This document shows positions 52,850-62,900 of a stretch of DNA of 64,000 nucleotides, piece by piece. Source of the stretch: Phocoena phocoena (lineage: Eukaryota > Chordata > Mammalia > Artiodactyla > Phocoenidae); contig NC_089222.1 in assembly GCF_963924675.1 (NCBI RefSeq), forward strand, positions 111,801,316-111,865,315, in the 5' to 3' direction. A model generated the notes under the pieces. The model was given only the letters and a program-made list of their open reading frames with translations. It made no database searches and was not told where the DNA came from. Within the stretch, counting starts at the first letter, position 1, and the number at the start of each line of letters is the position of its first letter. The translations under genes and the position numbers were made by a program.

Positions 52850-53400
52850 AGTCTTTCCTTTGTTCATCCTATTCTACCCTCAACCTTCAGGTTAATTTTT
52901 TTTTTTTTTTTTTTTGCGGTACACGGGCCTCTCACTGTTGTGGCTCCGGACGCACAGGCTTAGCGGCCATGGCTCACGGACCTAGCCGCTCCGCGGCATG
53001 TGGGATCTTCCCGGACCGGGGCACGAACCCGTGTCCCCTGCATCGGCAGGCAGACTCTCAACCACTGCGCCATCAGGGAAGCCCCAGTTTAATTTTTTTG
53101 ATTGTCATAACCTTTCTCACAAACCTTCAATGTTCTCATACTTAATTACAAAATAAATCTTAACAGTCTAGCCTAGCCTTTAAAAGTTTTTGTTTACAGA
53201 CTGTCAATCCTACCTTCCCTCCTTGGCTCTACCTCTCATTGCATATTGCTTTCTGTTTTATTTATAGACATTCATATTCATTTCTAATCTCCCCTTAATA
53301 GGCTATGAGTTGCATGTGAACTAAAACCACATCTTAGTCATTTTTTTTTTATATCTTGTACAGTGCCTCCTACATTGTGTGTATTTATTAAGTGAATGGG
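52850..53400 (+). repeat. L2 LINE 3' end, split by a SINE
   Basis: The 3' terminus reads 'TAATAGGCTATGAGTTGCATGTGAAC...TACAGTGCCTCCTACATTG...TATTAAGTGAATG'. The SINE at 52896-53084 interrupts it. Confidence 0.5.
52896..53084 (-). repeat. CHR-2-type SINE with internal deletion
   Basis: Head and tail are intact but about 25 bases between 'CACTGTTGTGGC' and 'TCCGGACGC' are missing compared with the other copies. The flanks (CAGGTTAATTTTT and CAGTTTAATTTTT) suggest a slightly decayed target duplication. Confidence 0.93.
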
Positions 53401-53914
53401 AAAATAATTTCTCCTACTTTCCTCGAATATAAAAAATAAGACATGTACTTTGGCCTTTCTTGGTGAATCAGAATTGTCATCCTGAATATCAGTTTCAAAG
53501 ATGTATTGAGAAGCTATTATGAGAAGGCAGTCTGCTAGGTGTAGGGAGGTAGCTATGAATTAAAGAGATGTGAAGGTGTTGAGATGTCCTGCTAAATTTG
53601 TTTTATCCACTGTGGAACTGGAAACCACATGAAGAAGGTAGTTTAAGTGTAAATTGGCTCTGAGTTATATTTTCAGAGGGATGTTCTTTAGTGGAAGACA
53701 GGGCTTTGTAGGGATATTGGTGCTGTGTGGGTCCCACGTCATGTGCATGTGTGTATCTGTGTGTTTGTGTGTGCTCACATGTACATGAGAAAGAGGGAGT
53801 GAGGGAATGCCTGAGTGAGAGAAGAGAAAAACAAAAATCCAATTGCACATAAAACCTCTTTAAAAATGTTTATGCTAAGCAGTGTTCCTAAAAGACGGGG
53901 TTTCCTGATTTTTG

Positions 53915-54416
53915 TGTCAACTATGAATTGGCATTTTCCATTGGCACTTGCCATCTACGTCTACAAGGATTAAATCATGAGCTGCTGGATCTGCTGACTT
54001 TCAACACCCCCTGAAAGGAGTTCAGGTGGAGAGCAGAAACGAGGCACTCTGTGCTCTGGGAAAAACTGGCAGATCAGGCCTTCAGATAGTTAGATATTTT
54101 CAGGAGCAATTTTATGAGCCCAATTCTTGTATCTCCTCATATATAAAAAAGCACTAAAATCCTTCATGGTGACGTCTGCTCCTGTGACTAGCAGTAACCT
54201 GCACGAGACTAGTAGAAAACTTCTGTAAAAAATATGTGCTTGATTGCATGTACTCCCCCGTCACCAAAACCACATATATACTGACCTTCCCCCCTGCCTC
54301 TTTGGAGCAGTTTCTCAGAGCTATCTGGGATGCTGTCTCCCAGACTACAGTCCTCATTTTGCCCCAAATAAAACTTAACTCACAACTCTAACATTGTGCA
54401 TTTTTTTAAGTTGACA
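53915..54416 (+). mobile_element. Solo LTR, class I (ERV1-like)
   Basis: The element begins TGTCAACT and ends AGTTGACA, a perfect 8-bp inverted pair. It has a TATA-like ATATATAAAAAAG near 54140 and a poly-A signal AATAAA near 54367, as expected for U3-R-U5. Four-base flanks (TTTG / CTTG) differ by one base, consistent with a class I 4-bp duplication. No internal viral genes are present. I associate the 'GGAGCAGTTTCTCAGAGCTATCTG' R/U5 wording with cetartiodactyl class I LTRs. Confidence 0.8.
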
Positions 54417-56688
54417 CTTGAGTAATATGTTGTAGTAATTTACAATTATAAAGCTCTTTCACAATCATTACTTTTAATCTAGTGTTTTAAATTGTTGGAA
54501 TTTCTGGAGTTTAAGGGATGTGTTTTCTAAAGGACGTGGCTGTATTCCCTGGGTAATAGAGACACAGGGCTGGGGAATTCCAAAAGTGGCCACAGCAGAA
54601 TTTTTTTCTTCAAATTATAGATTAGAGAAATATGTCTAAACTGATATTTTGAAACTTTATGGCTTTTGTAAGGTTTTTCTTTATAGCTATAAATTATAGA
54701 TTAAGTGAGTAGATTCTAACCATTTTCAGTGTGATGACCCCTCTCAATGTCAAAAAAATTGCTTCTTATATAACAATTGTTCTTTCAGTATCCTTGATTG
54801 AGAAAATATATCAAAAAACTTACTACAAATTCTGTGACTTTTTAAATGAATTTATATCTCATTAATCAAAAAAGTGCATATTCTTTGAAATACAGTACCA
54901 AATGGGTATAATAACATAATTTAGTCTTCAGACAATGTACATACAGAATCCATCCCAGTCCCTTTTAATAACATAATTACTCATTCTGTGAGACCCTTAT
55001 AACACAATGACCAGTGATTATCAACCCACAGCTTGGGAATCGGTGCTTTTCATGGTATACTTGCTGTCTTCAGTCACAACTACCAATAATCTATGCTGTT
55101 AACCAATAATTTAATAATTGATACTGTATTTCAAGTGTTTTAGAAAGGATTCTAGGTCATTATTCTCTAAACTGTATTGTACTCTTTTTGTTTTTGTTTA
55201 ATGCTTTTTGAAGACTGTGCAAGTATTTAATGAACTAGGATGAAGAACCAAAACTAAACTTTTATTTTAGTAGTTCCTTTAATTCCACAATGCTTCATTT
55301 ATTTACCATGCCCCTAATGATTTGTTTTCACTGTGTGTATTTCCCCATTAAATAAATCCATATGCTCAAATCATGTGCAGCTCTACTGAGTGACTTTAGA
55401 ATGAATGAGCTTGTGCCCAAGAGTCACCTTTTGAACTCAGACTTTCTCCCCCTCCCTCTCCCTCTCTTTTAAACACAGTAACATGCTGATTACAGTATTA
55501 GTCTAAATTTGCATCAGAGTAGGCTGACCTGGATTGACTGAAATGGCGCCACCACTCCCAGCAAAAGTTCCTGTGGTGCGTCCATCTGCATCTCTTACCC
55601 AAACAGAAGTCCCCTAGGCATGAAAATATGGTCATAGTTTGTCATCCACATGTACTTTTTTTTTCCCATGTACTTTTAATGTGATAACTTTAGCTGTAAT
55701 GAAAAGGTACAAACGTTTCTGAGATTAAATATTTATATACGAGGAAAAGAAAATACAAAGCACCTAGACACCTATCTGTCTCCCTCCTTAGGCTAGAAGA
55801 AACTTAAATTTCTAGGTACCCATTTATATTTACTTGTGGATTTTTTAATCAAGTATCATTTCTAGACTTTCTGAGCATAAGTTTGAACACAATAACCATA
55901 GCTGTTATTTTGTTATAAATACAATAATGCTAACATGCATAATAGCTCATTGTGAAAAATCAGATGTTAAGTTGTAGCAGATCACATGATTGCAGCATGA
56001 ATCCACCTGTGGCATGATGGGTAGTATATTTGCATGATCTTGTGCATTAATAGAAGCATGCTGCTTGTAACCAAGGGGAAAGAATGAGCCTACTTGGTCT
56101 TCAGGCCACACATGGACCTTTAGTTCTCTTCTGTGTTCCTCACTTTATCAACCACGATCTAGCAAACTGCAGTGAATTCAGAGATAGGGAAATAGTAAAA
56201 AGCCATATCAAATGAGTAATGAGCAAAGGTTCTGGGATTACATTTAGTAAGTATTTAGTTATGTATGCAGAGGACACATGGAGACAAAATAGCTATTATT
56301 AAATATTTGAAAATTACTGTATTTTGAACTTATTCCTTATGGCTTTTCTGGGTAGAAAAAGTCCCAAGAAATCAAAATTCTGTTCAATATGGAGAAGAAT
56401 TTCTAACAAATGGAATTAGTTACATGAAGAGGAAAGTAGATTCTTCACTAGTAGGTATGGATGATCATGTGACGAGCTGTGATAAAAGGATAACAAGGAT
56501 CCCATGGGTGTGCGGACTAGATAGCCTATAAAGCCCCTTTCAAACATGATAAACTCAAACTCAGAAATCTTAGAGAAGAAATGAGAACATAGCACAAATC
56601 ATCATTAAACAGTTTTCAAAATATTCGCTTTTAAATCCTGTCTCAGAAATGTTTTATAATGTCTCATTCAACTCCTAAACCGTTGTGA

Positions 56689-56705
56689 TTCCTTAAGAGT
56701 TGTAC
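56689..56705 (+). other. U12-type branch site and AC acceptor
   Basis: TTCCTTAAG at 56689-56697 matches 8 of 9 positions of the U12 branch consensus TTCCTTRAY. The branch adenosine would be 56695 or 56696, about 10-11 nt from the AC at 56704-56705. That is within the short spacing usual for U12 introns. No polypyrimidine tract separates the two, as expected for this class. Confidence 0.87.
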
Positions 56706-56823
56706 GTACAAAATTGTGCTAGATTCAGATGCCGCGGAATATGGAGGACACCAGAGACTGGACCACAATACCGATTTCTTTTCTAAACCTTTTGAACATA
56801 ACAACTGTCCCTATTCTCTTTTG
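56706..56823 (+). CDS. GBE1: GBE1 coding exon (human exon 15 equivalent), internal, AC acceptor
   Basis: The exon carries the last base of a Lys codon and 39 full codons: [20 protein letters not shown] and onward, ending Pro-Tyr-Ser-Leu-Leu. The Asp-Ser-Asp ... Tyr-Gly-Gly-His block is a hallmark of the branching-enzyme C-terminal beta domain. The donor is TTG/GTAAGT at 56823/56824. The acceptor dinucleotide is AC (56704-56705), not AG. The next AC (56708-56709) would break the frame. The exon ends in phase 0 before the terminal exon (about 18 codons in human), which lies outside the window. Lineage changes relative to human as I recall it include Lys-Pro and Asn-Cys in the loop around 56780-56811. 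Confidence 0.95.
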
Positions 56824-57447
56824 GTAAGTAAGATTTTTAAGGTATTTTCATTTCATTTAAATTTAATTCTGTATTTTCAAAATGATGTGTTTTTGTCCAA
56901 GGAAACAACTCTTCAACAAGTAAGCAACTTGGAGACAAGGCAGAGAGGAGGGAAATAGGATTGCACTAAAAAAATAGATGCAATGTGTGGTGCTAGACTG
57001 AACTGGGTTCTGGAAAAACAAGTAATAAAGGATATTTAGCTGACAATTGAGGAAATTTGAATATTAATAGGATTAAAAATTATTTCTCAAAAAATAAAAG
57101 GAAGGCACATTTTAGTTTTCTTTCTATTATGAATATTTCTATTTTTATACAATTTACTTTCCTTCTGTTCTTGCTTTCTCTGTAATATTTTACATTAAGC
57201 AAATTTCTACATTATTGGTTATCTAATGAAGTTTAATTTAAAACACCTTAAAAGAATCTATATATACATCTTTTTCTTTCATGTAGTTATTGATGACTGA
57301 ATTCATTCTAGTTATAAAATTCTCTGGTTTCCTTATATTACTGAGGAGAGTGTTGTATTATATTAACTAACTTTTACTTTGTGATGTTGACACAATGAAA
57401 GAATTTTGCTTTAGACTACTAAATTTAATTTCTTTTAAAAATGTAGA

Positions 57448-57860
57448 TAAAATTTTGCCATTTGCAACAATATGGATGGACCTGGAGGGTATTATGCTTG
57501 GTGAAGTAAGTCAGACAGAGAAAGACAGATACCATTTGTTATCACTTATATGTGGAATCTGAAAAATAAACAAATAAATGAATATAACAAAACAGAAATA
57601 GAGTCACAGATATACGGAACTAACTAGTGGTTACCAGTGTGGGGAGGGAAGAGGGTAACAGCAGGATAGGGGGAGGGATTAAGAAGTACAAACTACTATG
57701 TATAAAATAAACAAGCTGCAAGGATATACTGTATAGCACAGAGAATATAGCCAATATTTTATAATAACTATAAATGGAGTATAATATATAAAAATTTTGA
57801 ATCACTATGTTGTACACCTGAAACTAATATTATAAATCAACTATATCAATAAAAAGAATT
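57448..57860 (+). mobile_element. L1 LINE, 5'-truncated 3' end
   Basis: 'CAACAATATGGATGGACCTGG', 'GTAAGTCAGACAGAGAAAGACAG', 'GTTGTACACCTGAAACTAATAT' and 'CTATATCAATAAAAAG' are L1 3' text. A short target duplication, AATGTAGA, is at 57440-57447 and 57861-57868. Confidence 0.9.
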
Positions 57861-58031
57861 AATGTAGAATTTAGAAGCTCTGCAGATTTGGAGGAATTCT
57901 TCATTTAATTTATGGCCAAGTCAACATCTGCATTATGTATGTTTTCCTTTTCCTGACTAGTTATATATCTATCTTTCTTCCTCTTCCCTCTTCTCTCTGT
58001 CTCAGATCTGCATTTTTTTGTTTGTTTCACT

Positions 58032-58476
58032 ATAAAATGTCTTGGATTAAGATTTAAGTCAGAAAGAGAAAAACAAATATCGTATATTAATGCATGTATG
58101 TGGAATCTAGAAAAATGGCACAGATGAACCTATTTGCAGGGCAGGAATAGAAAGGCAGACATAGAGAATGGATGTGTGGACACGGAGGGAGTAAGGGGAG
58201 GGTGGATGAATTGGGAGGTAAGGTTTGACATAAATACACTACCATACATAAAATAGGTAGCTAGTAGGAACCTGCTATATAGCACAGGGAGCTTAGCTTG
58301 GTGCTCTGTGATGGCCTCATTGGGTGGGACGGTAGGGGGGAGGGAGGTCTAAGAGGGAGGGGATGTGTGTATGCGTATGGCTGATTCACTTCAACGTGCG
58401 GCAGAAACTAACACAACGTTGTAAAGCAATTATACTCCAATAAAGAAAAAGAAGAAAAAAAAAGAAAAAGGAAAGA
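58032..58476 (+). mobile_element. L1 LINE, 5'-truncated 3' end
   Basis: 'AAGTCAGAAAGAGAAAAAC', 'GGAATCTAGAAAAATGGCAC', 'CAACGTTGTAAAGCAATTATACTCC' and 'AATAAAG' followed by an A/G tail. A candidate 11-bp target duplication, TTTGTTTCACT, is at 58021-58031 and 58477-58487. The first ~20 bases are atypical. Confidence 0.88.
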
Positions 58477-59224
58477 TTTGTTTCACTTATGTGAGGCCAG
58501 GATGTATCCCACAAATGTATGGCTTTATCATTGCTGTTAAATTCTCTCATTTTTTTTTAAGTTTGGGTAAAAGTGAAGCATGAGAATCTGTTTGGTACCC
58601 CTGGCTCCTCCATTTTTCTACTATATTCCCAACTCTTAGGGTGGTACCAGCACCTTACTTTGTAAGCTGCCATATTATATATGTCAAAGACAGTCGCATA
58701 AAATAAAATGAGCAGGGATGAGCAAGATTAAGTTGTTGATTATCAGCTCTGAGGAAAGTCAGTAGCCTTAGGAAACCTAGGTGTTACCCTATGTGTGTGT
58801 TGAGGTGGGGTGTTGATGATGTTGATATGGCTTAGATAGAGATCTAGATTCATATGTATTTTCAAGAGGGAGGGCTCAAAGCTGCTAGTGGATTCTATCT
58901 CCAAAGAATGATTGCCGTAGTTTGTCAGAACATTCAGTTTTGACATGTAAAATAAGACTGATACAAATAGTTTCTGAAATGAACAAGAAAATCATCTTAA
59001 AGCTCTGAAATAACCAAAAGAGTTAGAGACCCCTGAGGGGTTAGGGAAGGTGACAGCTCATAAAGAGGAGTCATGGAGAAGTAGCACCCACTTGTGATAA
59101 AGCTGAACTTGAACCAGTTGAACTAGACTGAAAGGGTTTTAAAAGTTTCAGATAGCAAAAATGTTATATAGCCAACTTTCCTAAAGGTTCGTGTATCCAA
59201 AGAGGGCTCTGTTGGGGAGGGAAG

Positions 59225-59430
59225 CCTGGTAATATAGTAAAAAAAGACCACAAAATGTCATGGCAGGGAATTTGGGATCATTTACCAGCTATGAGAACTT
59301 GAGTAATTTGATCTTTTTGTGACTCAGTTTCCCTGTCTGCATAGTGAGGATTAATAATAGTATCCTGCCTACATACAGCAAGAGGTTCTTGCGAGGCATA
59401 AATTAATTAACACAGCCAAGCTTTGGGGAA
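59225..59430 (+). repeat. MIR SINE
   Basis: 'GATCATTTACCAGCTATGAGAAC', 'GTGACTCAGTTTCCCTGTCTGC', 'TTCTTGCGAGGCATAAATTAATTAAC': MIR core. Confidence 0.75.
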
Positions 59431-59948
59431 GCTGCAAAATAGTACTGCACATGTATTCAAAAGTTACTATTGTTGTGGCTATTCAATAATTGTTTAGGTA
59501 TTTTAAGCGTGTCAGGACATTAGGTGCTTTGAGGATATTCTCCCAATTTTGGAAAAATTATCATCTTAGGCAAGGGCTTGCAATCTTTGAGGGTGTGCAA
59601 AAAATATCTTGACATCCCTTTGATTTTTTAAGAGCAAAGATATTCTGTTATAATTAAAACAAGCCAAGTAACCAGTGGCAGAAACAGTCAAGAGATTACT
59701 TTTCAAGCACTAATTGAATTGATCTTCCAAATATGGACTGTGCAGTTCTAAATTAGCAGGTGGAATGGAGAAGGTCAGATAAGTCTCCATAAGAGGTAGA
59801 GGAATACAGCACTGCAAGCACATGAGAAATAGAACACTGCCTGTAATAGAATTCTGATCCAACTCGGTCAAAAGGTAAAGATTGGCCCTGTCTTCTCAGC
59901 AGCAGCATCTTGTTTTCGATAACTACTGATGCTTTAGGAATGACTCCA

Positions 59949-62900
59949 TTTATTTTATTTTTTAATTTTTTTATGTTTTTTATTGGAGTATAGTTGTTTC
60001 CCAGTGTTGTGCTAGTTTCTACTGTACAGCAAAGTGGAGTTACCTGTGCTATACAGCAGGTTCTTATTAGTTATCTATTTTATACATATAAGTGTATATA
60101 TGTCCATCCCAATCACTGAGTTCATCACACCCCCCAACACTTACCCCCTGCTTTTCCCCTTTGGTGTCCTTACATTTGTTCTCTACATCTGTGTCTCTAT
60201 TTCTGCTTTGCAAACAGGTTCATCTGTACCATTTTTCTAGTTTCCACATATATGCGTTAATATACAATATTTGTTTTTCTTTTTCTGACTTACTTCACTG
60301 TATGACAATCTCTAGGTCCAGCCACACCTATACAAATGATCCAATTTCGTGACTTTTTATGGCTGAGTAATATTCCATTGTACAAATGTACCACATCTTC
60401 TTTATCCATTTGTCTGTCAATGGACATTTAGGTTGCTTCCATGACCTAGCTATTGTAAATAGTGCTGCAATAAACATTGGGGTGCATGTGTCTCTTTGAA
60501 TTATGATTTTCTCAGGGAATATGCCCAGTAGTGGGATTGCTGAGTCATATGGTAATTCTATTTTTAGTTTTTTAAGGAACCTCCATCTGTTCTCCATAGT
60601 GGCTGTATCAATTTACATTCCCACCAACAGTGCAAGAGGGTTCCCTTTTCTCCACACCCTCTCCAGCATTTATTGTTTGTAGATTTTCTGATGATGCCCA
60701 TTCTAACCAGTGTGAGGTGATACCTCATTGTAGTTTTGATTTGCATTTCTCTAATGATTAGTGATGTTGAGCAGCTTTTCATGTGCTCCTTGGCCATCTG
60801 TATGTCTTCTTTGGAGAAATGTCTGTTCAGGTCTTCTGCCCATTTTTGGATTGGGTGGTTTGTTTTTTTAATATTGAGCTGCATGAGCTGTTTATATATT
60901 TTGGAGATTAATCCTTTGTCCATTGATTCATTTGCAAATATTTTCTCCCATTCTGAGGGTTGTCTTTTTCTCTTGTTTATGGTTTCCTTTGCTGTGCAAC
61001 AGTTTTTAACTTTCATTAGGTCCATGTGTTTATTTTTGTTTCTATTTCCATTATTCTAGGAGGTGGGTCAAAAAGGTATTGCTGTGATTTATGTCAGAGA
61101 GTGTTCTTCCTATGTTTTCCTCTAAGAGTTTTATAGTGTCCGGTTTTACACTTAAGTCTTTAATCCATTTTGAGTTTATTTTTGTGTATGGTGTTAGGGA
61201 GTGTTCTAATTTCATTCTTTTACTTGTAGCTGTCCAGTTTTCTCAGCACCACTTATGGAAGAGACTGTCTTTTCTCCACTGTATATCCTTGCCTCCTTTT
61301 TCATAGATTGGTTGACCATAGGTGTGTGAGTTAATCTCTGGGCTTTCTATCCTGTTCCATTGATCTATATTTCTGTTTTTCTGCCGGTACAATATTGTCT
61401 TGATTACTGTAGCTTTGTAGTATAGTATGAAGGCAGGAAGCCTGATTTCTCTAGCTCCATTTTTTTTTTGTTTTCTCAAGATTGCTTTGCCTATTCAGGG
61501 TCTTTTGTGTCTCCACACAAATTTTAAGATTTATTGTTCTAGCTCTGTAAAAAATGCCATTGGTAATTTGATAGGGATTGCATTGAATCTGTAGATTGCT
61601 TTGGGTAGTATAGTCATTTTCACAATATTGATTCTTCCAATCCAAGAACATGGTATATCCCTCCATCAGTTTGTGTCATCTTTGATTTCTTTCACCAGTG
61701 TCTTATACTTTTCTGAGTACAGGTCTTTTACCTCCATAGATAGGTTTATTCCTAGGTATTTTATTCTTTCTGTTGAAATGGTGAGTAGGATTGTTTCCTG
61801 AATTTTTCTTTGTGATCTTTTGTTGTTACTGTCTAGGAATGCAAGAGATTTCTGTGCATTAGTTTTCTATCCTGCAACTTTGCCAAATTTGTTGATTAGC
61901 TCTAGTAGTTTTCTGGTGGCATCTTTAGGATTTTCTATGTATAGTATCATGTCATCTGAAAGGAGTGACAGTTTTACTTCTTCTTTTCCATTTTGTATTC
62001 CTTTTATTTCTTTGTTTTCTCTGATTCACATGGCTAGGACTTCCAAAACTATGTTGAATAATAGTGGTGAGAGTGGACATTCTTGTCTCTTTCCTGATCT
62101 TCAAGGAAATGCTTTCAGTTTTTCACCATTGAGAATGATGTTTGCTGTGGATTTGTCGTATATGGCCTTTATTATGTTGAGGTACGTTCCCTCTATGCCC
62201 ACTTTCTGGAGAGTTTTTACCATAAATTGGTGTTAAATTTTGTCAAAAGCTTTTTCTGCATCTATTGAGATGATCATATTCTTTTTCTCCTTTGATTTGT
62301 TAATATGGTGTATCACATTGATTGATTTGCATAGATTGAAGAATCCTTGCATCCCTTGGATAAATCCCACTTGATCATGGTGTATCATCCTTTTAATGTG
62401 TTGCTGGATTCTGTTTGCTAGGATTTTGTTGAGGATTTTTGCATCTATACTCATCAGTGATATTGGTCTGTAATTTTCTTTTTTTTGTCGTATCTTGATC
62501 TGGCTTTGGTATCAGGGTGATGGTGGCCTCCTAGAAAGAGTTTGGGAGTGTTTCTTCCTCTGCAATTTTTTGGAAGAGTTTGAGAAGGATGGGTGTTATC
62601 TCTTCTCTAAATGTTTGATAGAATTCACCTATGAAGCCATCTGGTTCTGGACATTTGTTTGTTGGAAGATTTTTAATCACAGTTTCAATTTCATTACTTG
62701 TGATTGGTCTGTTCATATTTTCTATTTCTTCCTGGTTCAGTCTTGGAAGGTTATACCTTTCTAAGAATTTGTCCATTTCTTCCAGGTTGTCCATTTTATT
62801 GGTATAGAGTTGCTTGTAGTAGTCTCTTACGAAGCTTTGTGTTTCTGCAGTGTCCATTTTAACTTGTCCTTTTTCATTTCTAATTTTATTGATTTGAGTC

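Larger units (their letters stand above)
35967..56705 (+). other. GBE1: GBE1 intron 14, minor-class AT-AC intron (20.7 kb)
   Basis: The intron begins ATATCCTTT, an exact match to the U12-type AT-AC 5' splice consensus, and ends TTCCTTAAG (branch-site-like) followed 8 nt later by AC. No U2-type pair at these ends preserves the frame. The interior holds old L2 and MIR pieces, two CHR-type SINEs, one solo class I LTR, several CA microsatellites, a 68-bp exact duplication and long AT-rich single-copy stretches. Reading through the 5' splice site meets TGA at 35986-35988, so retention would truncate the C-terminal domain. Confidence 0.9.
54420..57440. other. Intronic DNA around exon 15, no nameable repeats
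   Basis: Apart from the coding exon and its splice signals, this is AT-rich single-copy sequence. The block 55930-56100 is less AT-rich and contains ATTTGCAT (octamer-like). It may be conserved. Confidence 0.5.

Noticed and set aside
56708..56709. Second AC as the exon 15 acceptor
   Set aside because: It would start the exon at AAAATTG and shift the frame. The AC at 56704-56705 gives Lys-Tyr-Lys-Ile.
60736..62764. + strand ORFs up to 138 codons
   Set aside because: They are antisense to L1 ORF2, whose minus-strand frames carry the real L1 motifs.
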